Source: Cinnamomum chago (taxonomy: Eukaryota > Streptophyta > Magnoliopsida > Laurales > Lauraceae). Taken from it: a stretch of 64,000 nucleotides of DNA. Of this stretch, positions 1-12,405 are shown piece after piece. The position numbers and the translations under genes are program-made. The stretch covers positions 76,283,422 through 76,347,421 of the forward strand of contig CP142456.1 of NCBI GenBank assembly GCA_038049695.1, given 5' to 3'. The notes under the pieces were generated by a model. It was given only the letters and a program-made list of their open reading frames with translations, was not told where the DNA came from and did no database searches. How positions within the stretch are numbered: position 1 is the first letter of the stretch; each line of letters opens with the position of its first letter.

Positions 1-1970
1 AGATGATCTTTGCTCATTTGATCCTTTTAATGTTTGAAAACATGATAAATGGCTCTTAGATTTGGAAAGAATGGATGTAGAGATTAAGGGCTTGATCTGT
101 TAGTTTTATACTCTCCTAGTAGTGTGTTTTTATCCATACATGTGCTGCAAATCAGGTCCCAGAAGATGGAAATGGGAAAAGTCCCATTCCAGCCCAGAAA
201 CAGGGGCTGTGCCCTGTTTCTGCAGGCTGACCGGTCAACCGGCCAACCTTAACTGGGAGGGTGATTTCAGCCTGTAACAGGCCGGTCAACCGGCCAAAGA
301 CAGGCCGGTCAACCGGCCAAGAGGGCAGGTTAACCGGCCCAAAGGGACCGGTCAACCGGCCCTTGTGCAGTTTTCCTGCAGAATTTCTCCTGTGGAGCAA
401 TTTTCACCCCTTTTTAGAGGGACTTTGATGAAACCTTGGTTACCCCTTTTTGGACTCATTTGACTATATACGAAGAACGTTTTGAGCAGATGATTTCTCG
501 TAGTTATTTCCGTTTCTTGGGTTTCAATTCATTTCAATCTTGAACGGAATAGGGCAAAGGGATACCCTCTTATATCTATGCACGAAGAGGTTCCGTTTTG
601 GGTATCTTGAACCCTAGATCCTTTCGTTGACTGATTAGGATTGTACGAGATTCCGGAAATAACAATGACTTAGGAATGGATTGTCTATCGTTTATGATTC
701 CGAATTGTACCGTTTGGTACTCTCTACATGAAATGTCCATGTTCTTTAGCTTCGGTTATTGTGTCTTGGTTGGGATTACATTATGAACTTAGAAGATGAA
801 CTTAGGATCCCTTTTGATGTTCCGTTTGTTCGAAATAAGATGGGAGTGTTGTGGCTAGACAGCTTTGATTAAGAAAGCATGTTGAGGACTACCTATGAAG
901 ATAAGTGTGAAGTATGAAGAAGTTCGATTATGTTTGTATAATTTGATAATGACAAGGTAGTTCCTCTTTGGTTAACGAATCTTGTTCGCGCAGGAAAGTC
1001 TAGCCCTTCACTATTGTATGTATAGGACTCTTGTGTTAGGCATCACTCAGCTGTTAACGCCCAGCACTTTTGGGGCACCAATTGTGTGAGGACTTTGGAA
1101 TGAACGTCTGCGCAGTACGACTTTTTATATTTTAGATGGATGTACACCATCAAATACCCGTTCTGAAAGAAGTATGAATATTCGTTTTGTTTATTTTTGT
1201 TTTAAGGGTATATATGTGTGTTTGCCGGGTTTTTATCCTGAGCCTATTGCTTTACTCTACCACAGCTCTCATGTTGAGCCAGGAGGGTCAAGTGGAACTA
1301 TCCCGTGGTGATTAGCTATGTGATTTGCCTATTTGTTAGTAGTGTGATAGTTGATTTTATGTTTCCTATGCTACACGTTTATTACAGTCAGAACGTTATG
1401 CATCTCTTATGATATGTTCCCTTTCGCTTATTCCTTAGTCTGTGTATCTTTAATGATGATATATCTATTCTCTTGCCGACCTTTGTGTCTGATGATGCTA
1501 CTCTTGGTGCATAGGTACCGAGCCATTCTATGGGGAGGAAGAAGCGACGGAAGAAGTTCAGGCAGATCAGCCTGATGACTTCCTCGAGTACAGTACGGAC
1601 GGCATAGTATAGCCGTACTGACCCCGTACGAGAGTGCCTTCACTTTTGGACTAGATAATCCGTTGGTTCTTTTATTTTTGTTTAGGCCCGACTTTGGTGT
1701 GGCCTAATGTTGTAATTGATATAGTCTAAAACTTGAATCTTAAGTATGATATTCAGTATTACTCTTTAACTATACATCTATGAGATACCACTTGTGTTTG
1801 AAGCTTCCGCTATTTGTTTTATATGATTGAGAAAATGTTTACACCTCACTGCGGTCTTCGATCCAGATGGGACACGATTGGGGCCAGGTTACATTTGATT
1901 AATGTTGGGAAAAGTTTTAAATTGGCCCTAATCTCACGCATAACCCCGGTAGCACTTTGGGGGCGTGACA
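1..1970 (+). mobile_element. LTR-type sequence, probably 3' part of a Ty3/gypsy-like LTR (fossil)
   Basis: The stretch has no long reading frame and ends at 1961-1970 in a G-rich run closing with GTGACA, the kind of 3' edge seen on many plant Ty3/gypsy LTRs. No primer-binding site follows, so this would be a solo LTR or the 3' LTR of an element extending left of the window. The base run GTTGA follows the proposed edge, and no partner of it is visible in the first 140 bases, so the left edge is probably outside. A minisatellite of GGCCGGTTGACCGGCC-type palindromes sits at 227-362. The family assignment is inferred from the general look only. It appears non-coding and old. Confidence 0.45.
227..362. 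repeat. Palindromic minisatellite (GGCCGGTCAACCGGCC-like, about five copies)
   Basis: Five close copies of a 14-16 bp palindrome, CCGGTCAACCGG with flanking GG and CC, occur between 227 and 362, separated by 9-40 bases of unrelated sequence. One copy has a changed left half (GGTTAACCGGCC). The region is far richer in G and C than its surroundings. Such palindromes can form hairpins or cruciforms or serve as protein-binding sites; neither is shown here. Confidence 0.8.
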
Positions 1971-2342
1971 GTTGAAGACCCACATGCACAACCAGTTTCA
2001 CGGGTGTGATAGGTTAAGGATAGACTAGCACAATAACTCCCGCTTAGCATGGGCATATTTACCAATCAAATTTAGCAACATATATAAAAAGTCAATTAAA
2101 AATAAATTTAGATCACATAGAATCATCTCCAAACACTTAATGACCGAGAACAACAAAAAAAGAGAATTATATCGTATCTCTTTTTTATTATTTTTGTAAT
2201 CCAAGAATATGTAGTGTAGAAATGGAAGAAGAACTGCGGGGTGGAAAAGAAATATTATAAAAAGTAGAGTAAGTGAGATTTGGGATGAAAATGAAGTAGT
2301 TAAGAGGAGTGAAAAGTGGGAAAACGCTAAAGTGGTTTTGAG

Positions 2343-2369
2343 CGGGGGGGGGGGGGGGGGGGGGGGGGT
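2343..2369. repeat. Poly-G homopolymer
   Basis: An uninterrupted run of about 26 G residues. It is a simple repeat whose length is likely variable and may be wrong in assembly. Two small minus-strand reading frames around it owe their proline runs to this tract and are not genes. Confidence 0.9.
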
Positions 2370-2780
2370 CAAAATCTTGAAGCAACCAGCGGCCACGTCA
2401 GCATAAGCAATGGGTTGACCTGTTTAACCAGTTTTGGTCATCCATCTTCTATTCATCATGTCACGATATCTGGGTGATCTGGACTCCAATCCTCCGTATT
2501 TCATTTTCTGGTTTTCGATTATTTGTTAGTGGAGTCCTGAATGAGATCCCCATCAACATTATTCTGGTGGTGGAGAACTTCCCTGTGTAGTTGATAGGAT
2601 ATACATGTTATTATGTTGGTATAAGATCCAACATTAACATGTGGACGCTTTTGGTGAATCCTTGACATCCACAGTGCCATTTGATGGTGATTAGGCAGAT
2701 TAAATGGATTTAATCAAAAAAAGGTAAGAAACATCATGAGATATCTAACACCAGTAGTAAACATACACCTAAAAATTAAA

Positions 2781-3069
2781 CTAGCAAAATGCCCCCGTGC
2801 TTAGCACGGGCGTTACATTACATGATACAAAAAATATCATTTAATTTTATGACATAAACAAAAGTTTTGATTTTGATTTCATATGCTTATATTTTATAAA
2901 AGCTAAAACAGAAGTAATTCTCACACATAAAAAATTATAGACTTTCTTAAAACCCACACGGTTGAAAATTTAAATAAATTAATAATTATTGAAACGTAAA
3001 AGTTTTAGTAGAAACATGAAATATGAAATATTGAGATGAAAAGAATTATAAGAAATTTTAAATATGAGA
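2781..3069 (-). mobile_element. Short non-autonomous Helitron candidate
   Basis: Read on the minus strand, the left edge is a GC-rich hairpin (GCCCGTGCTAAGCACGGG) followed by a few T-rich bases and the terminal CTAG at 2784-2781, then a host T. That is the classic Helitron 3' terminus (hairpin, CTRR, T). The right edge is proposed at 3069, where the minus strand begins TCTCATATTTAAAA after a host A, so the insertion lies between A and T as expected. The 3' end is well supported by its structure. The 5' end is a best guess from the TC rule. At 289 bp it cannot encode Rep/helicase. Confidence 0.6.
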
Positions 3070-4830
3070 TTTTCCAATTAGAGGCGGGTTTGGTAGTGGG
3101 TTGGTTGGATCGAGATAGGTATAAAAGTTTTTAAACTGTTAACCCGAGCTGAATTTAAGACAGGCTCAAATTTTGGTTTGTTTGACTTGCTTTTCCATTG
3201 ATAAAATTATCGTCACTTATTTTTATTTAAAACTCATATCATGACAACAAAGAAAGGAAAATAAAAAAATAGTGATGAGAGAGAACAATCTTGGATGGGG
3301 ACCAAAGAATTAGATTAAAAGGAATTTTGTAATGTCAAAATCCATAATCAATACTCTAATTTAATTGCAAGCCATGGAAAGCATAAAATTTCCTTTTTTT
3401 TTTGGTCAAATACGTAAAGCATAAAGTAGTCTCTTACTTTGCTAGAACACCAGGTCTGTCTTCATAAGGCCTAGAATTAGCATAAATTTGTAACCCTTCT
3501 TCAGCTGTCCTCCAAAAAAATCTAAATAGATGAAAATGAATGACAACTTTTGTAGGAGATTCCGTAAAACATTATTCTATTAGTAGGCGAGCCAGTATCA
3601 AATTGATCACTAGAAAAAACACATAAATAGATTATTACTGTGGCATTGCTTCAAATGGAGTGAAATTTGGTGTGGACTCATGCAAGAGACAGGCATTTGA
3701 TTCTTGTGTTTTAGATTTTTCATATGTGGGACCCATTGAGGTTCCTATCAAATTTATTGTGAGTCTTGAATCTCAGGTGATCGAGACTCACTTTCGTATA
3801 GAGAAGTTAAGCTTTTGGTACTAGCATGTAGAGGTAAATAATTTTAACTCCATGCATATGTGAGACCTATTCATCATTTTATCATCATGTTGGACTTGGC
3901 ATGAGAGGTACCTATTCCATTTCAGTTACCCTATTAGAAAGGTTATTCGAAGAACGTCTTTTCCAAATATTTTTAATCTTTCACTTTTACTTCCACTTTC
4001 AAGGTCAGTTTTTTTTTAAAGCTGGCTGTAATTGGCATATGGCTTTGCCTCCAAGAGAATGGTCAAATCTCACATGGCATTTGAAGATTGTATTGGTATG
4101 CCAAATTTGACATACCATAAAGTGAGATGCATTTTCTTTTTTTTTTAAATAAAATAATGGTGATGATGGTAAATGCATTTGAAGTTGGTACAAGTAGATG
4201 CTAAATTTGAAATGAGAAAATAATAAAATAATAATTTGACATCTCTCTCAAAATTGTCCAAATAAGATGCCAAATTTACATATGCCTTTTTTTTTTTACC
4301 ACATAAGCTTTTATTTTAAAAAAGACATATCCAAATTTGAAGTGAAACTACACTTCATATGGAACAGAGAATCTATCACTAGCGTTTCAGGTGTAAACAC
4401 ATGCCCTAAAGCGCTGATTTAAGGGATGACTGTTGGAGGAGCTATTTAAACTTGAGTATAATTATAAATATGATCTCAGATCTCTAGTGATGTAACCCTA
4501 ACTAATATCATAATAATTAAGCACAATCATTTCCTCTTGAGAAACAACATCATGCCTCATCAATGGGAATCCCAATGAAGTTGTAAAACAAACTATACCT
4601 CAGTACTTGCTCATCCTTCATTAGTTTAGTCACATTTCTGTATATTTGATCAGAATCACTCTCACAAATACCAGAGAAATTTAAAAAGAATATCAGGAAA
4701 TCATTATGATATTAATTTTTTTTAAAGTACTTTTAAAGTATTGGTGAAGTTGACAATTTCTTGTTAAAATATTAGAAGTCACAATATCATTAATATTAAA
4801 TGATAATCCAGGTAGAACTATATATATAAA
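3070..4830. other. Intergenic, no gene recognised
   Basis: AT-rich sequence with short stop-bounded frames only. The part at 4000-4290 is rich in the words TTGGCAT and ATGCCAAAT in both orientations and may be a decayed inverted-repeat element, but no clean termini or target duplication could be fixed. Confidence 0.6.
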
Positions 4831-5007
4831 GGGAAAGTTTCAAGTGCATCTATCCCTCACCATAGGGTGAGAGACACTTCCCATTTTTGCATATGAAGAC
4901 AAGGATGTGTACCTCACCCTATGTAGTAACTTTTGTACTTGAAAATGCCCAATTATGGAAGTGTCCCTCACCCTATGGTGAGGGATGGATGCACTTGAAA
5001 CCTCCCC
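4831..5007. mobile_element. MULE-type MITE, 177 bp, with 9-bp target duplication
   Basis: The element starts GGGAAAGTTTCAAGTGCATC and ends in the inverted GATGCACTTGAAACCTCCCC. The inverted repeats run for about 51 bp with only a few mismatches, leaving a central spacer of about 75 bp, so much of the element can fold on itself. It is flanked by a perfect 9-bp direct repeat, ATATATAAA, at 4822-4830 and 5008-5016. A 9-bp duplication with G-starting long terminal repeats fits Mutator-like elements. It has no coding capacity. Confidence 0.88.
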
Positions 5008-5016
5008 ATATATAAA

Positions 5017-6025
5017 AGTTCATATTAACAGAGATTTATATGTCTATTTACTGTTCTTGTAGTTTTTGCATTTGAGATTTACTTTATTTTCTAAATATTA
5101 TCCTGATAAATTCCAAGCAATCTTTGTGAGTGACTAAAAATGGGAAGACACCTCCCTCACATAAAATAAAGAGCAAATATATATATGAACTTTGGCTCAT
5201 GACCTACCAGTCCTTGATCTGACAGATCTTCTTTTCTTTTTTCTTTTTTCTTTTTTCTTTTTTTCTGTTTTTGCTTTTAGTTCTGACAGCTCCTAATGAA
5301 GGATCATCACATGACATGGATATCATATTCATTTTATCTTTTATTGAATTTTTATTTTATATATTATATATATTTTTATTGAATTTATCTTTTAATGGTT
5401 GCAGCAGAATTAAAAGCTAGCTTTAACTACCCACCCAACACATCTTATCCTGATTTTCTTTTCATACATAATACCACACTTGACAAGCACGATGCCGGTG
5501 GTTGATTCATAATGAACCCATGGATCCTATTTTCATGTTCTTAAGCATTATGGCCAATATTGGTAACAGCAACATGGTACATCACATTGTTAGCTGCATA
5601 AGTCTCCACTCTGTGATAAATGTATATTATTAGAAATTACATCATAAAAGGCCTACTTTTTTTTTGGAGTAAAAGTCATAAAAACCTACTTATGAATATG
5701 ATTAGTCAAAATCTTCTTTATAACGTGCACTTTCCTCTGTCAATTGTTACCCATCCCAATCTAAACTGATACAATTATCATCTACCTTTTAATTGAAATA
5801 AAAAGGAAAAAAACTAGTAAAACCACTAAACTGTGAGGCTTTAGAATCAAGAGTTTGAATGATCTTTGTATTTGACTCACCCCTAAATCTACCCATACCC
5901 TTACTCTTTTCTCTCCTGTGGGGACTCATTTATGCAACTGGGATACTGTCGCAAAAAAATAGCAGAAAATCTTACGGCTTTTCTTTGTGCGTCTGTCGTA
6001 AAGTCGTTTGCTATGAATAGACTTA
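5017..6025. other. Intergenic, no gene recognised
   Basis: AT-rich sequence with a pyrimidine (TTTTC)n-like tract near 5229-5270. No gene, RNA gene or element with clear ends was seen. Confidence 0.6.
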
Positions 6026-6340
6026 GGGCATGTTTCTTTACTAAAATTCATATCAATTCATGATATGAATTATTGATGTTGGGGTTTTATGAACATGATG
6101 TGATAGTTTGTCCCCCCGACTTCTATAAATTCCGTATTTCTCTACAAGCATTCCAAAATTCCAGCCACCAGAAAGGTCTTAAATTACCTTTTTAAGAATT
6201 CAGGAATTCCAATTCCATTGACTTTTGGAGGAATTTCTGGATGCTCAACTACAAAGGAGCATCCAATAATTCCACTATGTTTGGAAATTCAAAAATTCCT
6301 CAAATAGGAATTCCTTGAATTCTAACAAAGAAATAGACCC
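6026..6340. mobile_element. Tourist-like (PIF/Harbinger) MITE, copy 1
   Basis: The 315-bp element starts GGGCATGTTTCTTTAC and ends in the inverse of GGGTCTATTTCTTTGTTAG, with many GGAATTCC-type words inside. It is preceded by TTA and followed by TTC, a near-match to the 3-bp TTA duplication of Harbinger elements. The copy at 15857-16159 shares the termini and the interior, including the GATGCTC...GAGCATCC pair, which confirms a family. Confidence 0.7.
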
Positions 6341-8089
6341 TTCGTAATAGAAAAATGAAATAAGGCATCGATTTTCATCCCGCGCGAGGATTAGCAAGAC
6401 CGACTTGGAAGGTCGGACATTTGTTTCCATGAAAGCTGAAACAACAATTTATACATCCAAGTGACCTTAAATCAAAATATGCTATAGTTGGGGAAATCAT
6501 TTGAAGTTCAAGCAAAAGTTCAAGCATATGTCTGACTTTTTTTGTTTGGGGCGACAACTTTCCATGCAAAAAAGGAAAAAAGTTAAAATTAATTTTCTGC
6601 AATGGATATTGATTTTGATTTTGTAAGGCCATGTATATCCATTGTTTCACTATATATATATATATATATATATCCTTATGTATATTGACTTAGGTGCCAT
6701 TTGGAAAGTTTACTTTTTAAATCTATTTTACTTAAAACTTATTCAACTAAATACTTTGAGTGCTTAAAATTGTTTGGCAAAACTTTTATGAAAGTATGAT
6801 TCAACCAGCTTTAAGACGTTTCACCTCCATTTTATAAGGTAATTTATAGATATGATGACTAAATTAGTAAAACTTTTTGCCCTTTTTTATAAGTTTGTCC
6901 ATATAACTCTTATAATATCACAAGTTTGCCTATTCTTATTTTAATTTATGATAAATCTGTATGTACTATTTTTATAAGACAACTTCTCATACTAGAAATG
7001 AGAAGTTTGCCTTTTCTAATTGAAAAGGGCCTATCAAACAGTCTATGGGTCTTTTTCTTAAGACAAGTTTGACTTAATTTTTTTTAAAAAGGATCTAGTT
7101 GAAATACCTATATTTCATACAGTTCCTTAAAAAAAAAAATTTATTTGAATCGTCTATATTTCAACTACAGAGACTTGACAAACAGGAAACGGCCTACTAA
7201 TAAATTAATGAAAATGAAAATAGTATGTAAAAGGTACATCATTTTGTAGTCCTTGATATGCTGCTTTGGGCAGTTGATAAGTGGGCCCATCATGTATTGC
7301 AGGACCTTGTTTTCATGCGGTAGCCATTATAGGGCATCCAATGGCCGTTAGATGATGGTTACAGTGGATCCAATTCATTTTAATTTTGTGTATTGTTTTC
7401 CCTCTGACAAATGAACCATTTGCATTGATATACATGCTTTGCACCATATATTACCGTGAAATGGTCATGCACAACTGGTTGGGCTGCTCCTTGCGGGCAC
7501 TTTAGGAACCTACAATAATCATAATAGACCATATCATCATCTGCAGCAGCAGAGGTTCATCCCTTCAAATATACATGGTATATGGTCAAATATCCAATGC
7601 TGATCATTGTATATGCTTGTACGTACTCCAATTTTATGCAAATACTGAAACCATTTATTCTAGACCAAGCAAAATGAGTGGTTGAGCAAATTGTTTCAGA
7701 CATTATTTATGGAAGCTTCTTATAAAATGGTTGGAATCATCAAACAAAACATAATCCTTTTTCTATATAGAATCAAATACATTACCCTTCTCATTCAACC
7801 TTGACTTTGGATGCAGGTAGGTAGATGTACAGCCCACAAGATAAGTTTACAATTTCAGTCCTACTAGGCGAACTTTGTTATTTCATCTATTTTATAAGAG
7901 TCTCCATCGAGAATTAAATACAATTAAAACAATAACAGTAGTTTTTTTTTTTGGCCAATGATTAAGATTTTCTGAAATAGCAATTGAGTACTTGTAGAAG
8001 ATAAAAGAACAGGCAAAGGAACATGACAAGAATTGTCCTCTTCCTCTTGTAGCCTCTAAAGTCATCTATGGTAGGCCATCATCCCTCTT
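6341..8089. other. Intergenic with AT microsatellite, no gene recognised
   Basis: The span contains only short frames. An (AT)n run lies at about 6651-6672. The area 6690-7040 has weakly inverted edges around GCCATTTGG and CTATCAAACAG, possibly another decayed MITE, but this is not firm enough to delimit. Confidence 0.55.
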
Positions 8090-8228
8090 TCATTCTCTTT
8101 TCTTATCTCTTTTTCTTCTTTAGTAGGATAGATTTCTTTTATCACATGTTCTCAGGGGAGAGAATTTAGATATCGATCCCTGTTACTTGGTTGAAAAATG
8201 GGACTTCTAGCTGACTAAGCTATCCCTG
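8090..8228 (-). mobile_element. tRNA-derived SINE-like sequence
   Basis: On the minus strand the sequence opens with GGGATAGCTTAGTCAGC at about 8225-8209, a good pol III A box (TAGCTTAGTCAGC). It reaches a B-box-like GGGATCGATATC at 8180-8169, with tRNA-like spacing. The sequence then runs into an A-rich stretch. This is the usual layout of a plant SINE. The 3' end and target duplication could not be fixed, so the right-to-left extent is approximate. A decayed tRNA pseudogene is the alternative. Confidence 0.45.
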
Positions 8229-10789
8229 CGTTTGCATCTAAAATTCATTTTGAAACACTTCAAACCACCCCTTCTTTATTTTCATCCATTTCAACGACTA
8301 TCGTTCATCTAAAATTCCATCTGCTTCCATTTATCCAAGTACGTGGCTTCCTTTTTCATTCCAAACAGGTTTTTTCTTTATTAAAATAAGACAGACGAGA
8401 AGCATTGCTGGACTGATTATGACCGAAAGGCAATTGTCACAAACAAGGAGACCCACACGCAATTTCGATAATGATGTGAACTACCTCCTTTGAGACATTT
8501 TCTTCTGCCAAAAGTTAAAGCAAAAGAGATATAGCTAGGTCATGATCCGTTGTCTTTACAACAATCTCCCTTACCCTCTTCATGATGTAGATATGTTCTG
8601 TGATGATATCTGTGACTTCACCTACTTTTGATGATGAAAACGTACAGCTTCAAGATATGGTATAAAGATGTCGATGGAACAATTCCCTTTTTTTAACCAT
8701 GGATATGGGGTTGGATATGGAGTTGGGATAAGACAGAGGGCATTGGTATGCATTGGAAGGTAGCTCACTGAAGTGGAAAGGAGGCTTGTATAATTAAATA
8801 GAAATAAAGTCCACATAAATAAAAAAAGAGCCCGCAGCACAAGCGGTATCCGGGGTTCAAACCACAGGCAGCAGTAATGCATCCAACGAGCCCTAAATCA
8901 AATCAAAAGAAAATAGCATCCCAATTGAGGCGACTTTTATTAACATTAAGTGTACTCAGCTTTTCAAAGGAAAAAAGCATAGAAAGGTAAAATGCCTTTT
9001 TGCATATAGTATAATATCTATATTTGGTGTGGCTACTTTTTTATGAGAAAAATGAGAGAAAATGGTCAAACTTGGCTTTCTATAGATCTGGGTTTCCACA
9101 GTGTTGCACAAATATACTCTAAAATTTTGAGATGAGTATCTATTCTCTTGGCAATCAGTACAAAATTTGATCCATGCTGGGGGGGCCTCGTCGTTGTGAT
9201 ATGTACCATAGAAAATGGTGAGTCCAATGGGGATAATCCCTTGATTGACTCGGGAATATTCGACCCGCATCTGCAACATTGTACCGCAAATATGGTATTT
9301 TGGGCTAAATACAATGCCATGGAATTAACTTAATAAATGAAGACCTGAATAATTGATTTGTAAAAGACCTGATCCAAGGTTTGGGGTATAGGTGAAAAGC
9401 TTCAACCCATTTGAGATTTGGGCTCATATTTTAAGTCCATTGACAAAGACCTGTACTTAAGTAGAGAGTTATCTGTAACCTAACTTCTCATGATTGCTGG
9501 ACAATATAATAAACTCCGTTTTAGCTCAGTTGTCAAGAAGTCACTGTAATATTGAAAATTATTATTTTAAAACCCTCACTTTTTTTTCTTTTTTACAACA
9601 TTAGTCTATTGGCCAAGAGTGATATTATTAATTTGAAAGATCGGAAATGGAATATCCCTAGACGTACGTCTGTGTGATAATAAGATGCCAGCACCACTCA
9701 ACCAAGAGTTTCTTGGCAGACCCTCTCTTGTTTAATAATGTAATATATGGTTAATCCGTTTTAAGAATGGTTCACCACGGTGAAAGGCTTTTTCCTTTTG
9801 ATTTTATTTACATTTAAAACAACGATTTTCATGAACACATGCTTAGTAACGATTTGGTACGCTTATTAAGAGTGGCAATTCCTGACTTGACCTAATAATT
9901 AAAGGTTTTGGTTGACCCTTTCTTAATTAATTGTTGAGTTGGACATAATAGGTTTTAAACGCAGTTAGTAAAAGAGTTGGAATTAGATTGAGTTCATTCT
10001 TCTTCTGATTAGACCTACCAGCTTCTCTTGAATCATCATATCCAGTCCAATTTATTTCACTGTTGCCACCTACCTAACTTAATTTTGACCCTTTAAATTG
10101 GTTGGGTTGATCTTTTTAATTATATAGTACAACATTAATAATGTTAATTCTTAGTTTCCAAAAGATTACTTATGGGACAATATTTAGCCAATATAATTTT
10201 TTTAGCGAAGAAGAATCTCATTTGTTAGGCATCTCCAACAGGGTCCTTTTAACGGTATAGTGCAACATAATGCCAATTCTTAGCTTGGAGTCGAGCCTAT
10301 TTTGTTTTTCCTTAATTTTTAATTTCATCATTATTTAATATCCATCTACCCTCCTTGTTATTTTTTTTTGGTTGAGTTCAATAATCAAGTAAATATACTT
10401 AAAATATCATTAAAATTAAAAGTCTTAAATCAACTAATTTCAAATTATCTAACTAGCACAATAATCCATTCTTAGGGTGGTAATTTTCATGCATTGCAAA
10501 TTAAGCTTGGACATCCTTTTGCCGGTCTATAAAGCCTTTCGACCCAATCAATTTGTTTAAGCCATTTTGGAATCTTAGTTTGAAAATCCAAAATGAAATG
10601 CGTCTAAGAGAGTTGTTTGAAAGAGGAAAATAGATTTTGATGGACTAAATTAGTGAAAGAAAGAGAAAAGAGAATGACTATGCATTTAAAAAACAAGTAG
10701 ATGAGAGGGAGATCGGCTTCTTCAATCACTAGGTGGAAGAAGAAGAAGATGAGAGGGGGCATGCGTAAGCAGTAAGATTGAAGTAGTCT
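8229..10789. other. Intergenic, no gene recognised
   Basis: Only short frames are present. Near 8825-8880 a GGTTCAAACC word resembles a pol III B box without a convincing A box. Around 10225 the words CATCTCCAACAGGGTCC suggest a MITE edge, but no partner end was found. Confidence 0.5.
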
Positions 10790-10809
10790 ATGGTGGTTGT
10801 TATCTTCCA

Positions 10810-11000
10810 CACGTATACGTGGCCGCATCAAAACGGATGTGACAGAAACCAGCGACATTCATTCTTGGCTAGGGTGAGAGCTGGAACCAAATCACTTTCA
10901 CGCCCAGTTCCTGCCCAGCTGGACATGTCGACATATTCCACTGATCCCGATATTGGCGCCAAAAAGCAAGCAGAGGACACGTCACACGTCACGTGCGACT
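10810..11000. promoter_or_regulatory. Cluster of ACGT/G-box cores
   Basis: This GC-richer island carries TACGTGGC at 10816-10823, ACGT at 10979-10982 and 10986-10989, and a perfect G-box CACGTG at 10990-10995. Clustered ACGT cores are the binding sites of plant bZIP and bHLH factors and are typical of ABA- or light-responsive promoters. No convincing gene start was found on either side, so it may be a promoter of a lost or unrecognised gene. Function is inference. Confidence 0.35.
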
Positions 11001-11851
11001 ACAGACGTCAAGTTCCGGCCGGGGTCCATTTTTTACATACCCAATTTTAACGTTATCCGTAAAGACACATTTCATTCTTGTGATACTTGATGAGTCATAT
11101 GAAGTGTGCATAGATAATATTTACAGAGACGTGAGAGATGTATTTTTTTTCAAGGTTAGGCATCTAATCATAAGTGCTTTTCTCTGAGTATAGAATTTGT
11201 TCGTTCAAACGAGTAGACTAGAATTGGCAGACCAAATATCATCCAAGCAGATAATTCTGAGATTTTGATTCTAAGTCCTCTAAATTTAATTGTGATTAAT
11301 TGCAGTTTTCGTGGTATTAAATTTAAGAGAGATTTATCAAAAAAAGGCCTCAAATATCTGAAAACCTCTAAAATAGTCCTACAAACTGAAAAACCTCCAA
11401 CTTGGTCATCGGACAAATGTTTTTTTTTACGAGTATCTCGTGCGTTTGCGACTTTATTTAAATGAAAGAGATAAGAATGGGACTGGATTTTCCGACGTTT
11501 TAATTTTTTTTTGTGCAGCAACAAATCCCCGATCTAAAGAAGCTATTGCTTTTGTCGAGGTGTCATTTTTTGTCGCTAGACATGATCCGGGTTTCTCACC
11601 GCAAATTGAGTGATGTGGAAGAGAAAACACCAATTTCTTCTTTCACGGCTTTGTACAAACACTCTCTAGAAGAATCTTTTAAAAGTTTTCATATATTTAA
11701 GGAAAAGTTTCAACATAGGGCTTCAGCTCTGCAAGATTTCAAATCAGGTTAAAAAAAAAAATTCTATTTCAAAACACGGGATTAAGTTTTTCAATTATTT
11801 TCGATAATTTTTTTCCGAGAATTTAACATGAAAAATCCTGTTAAACTTGTC

Positions 11852-11887
11852 AAAAGTCCAAAACGCCATCAACCTCTTTGTATAGAC
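11852..11887 (+). repeat. Left arm of a distant inverted repeat
   Basis: About 36 bp containing CGCCATCAACCTC, repeated in inverse orientation at 12737-12771 with about four differences. Weaker similarity continues outward on both sides. The pair bounds about 0.9 kb holding a SINE and degenerate 145-bp repeats, and may be the termini of a decayed TIR element. No target duplication was found. Confidence 0.6.
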
Positions 11888-11990
11888 CAGTTTGGTCCTC
11901 CCGCCAGTTTTTTCATTTTTTTTTATTTTTTTGGCGCTAAGCGGAAATATCGCAGTTAATTCTAAGCAAATGAGTGAAGATATCCCCAAA

Positions 11991-12220
11991 GGGTTGGCCG
12001 AGTGGTCAGGACCACGGTTTCTCCCTCTTCCGGAGCTAGAGGTCCTGATATCGACTCCCCGTTCCCCCCTCTTTAGGAACCGAAGGTTGAGTCCACTTGT
12101 GTTACCACCTTAGGGCCACACCTAGGAGCCACAAGAGTTTACCCGGCTTCTCTCTGGGCTCGGAGAGATTAGTCTAGTCCAAAAGTTTGGGAACCCTCCG
12201 TTAGCAAAAAAAAAAAAAAA
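11991..12220 (+). mobile_element. tRNA-derived SINE with poly-A tail
   Basis: The head GGTTGGCCGAGTGGTCAGG closely resembles the 5' half of a leucine- or serine-type tRNA. TGGCCGAGTGG at 11995-12005 is a strong A box, and a B-box-like ATATCGACTCC follows at about 12048-12058. A non-tRNA body of about 150 bp ends in an A tail at 12206-12220. Together these are the hallmarks of a plant SINE. Clear target duplications were not found. It lies on the plus strand inside an inverted-repeat pair. Confidence 0.75.
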
Positions 12221-12405
12221 TCACCGTTCATCGTTCATTGCAACATAAAGAATGTGAAAATCCCTTTTCTCATTTGCCTTTTTAGGAATCCGAACGAATA
12301 TCTCTACCACTCCTTTTCTCATTTGCCTTTTTTAAAATCCGAACGACAACTCCAGTTCCACTTTCCAGCCCTATCTAAAATGGGTGCGTGTTACAAATGT
12401 TGTAT

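Noticed and set aside
2025-2396. 123-residue minus-strand frame with a proline run
   Set aside because: The start depends on translating the poly-G homopolymer; the rest is AT-rich hydrophobic noise.
8820-8880. Possible second SINE or tRNA around GGTTCAAACC
   Set aside because: A B-box-like word exists, but no A box at proper spacing and no cloverleaf could be drawn.
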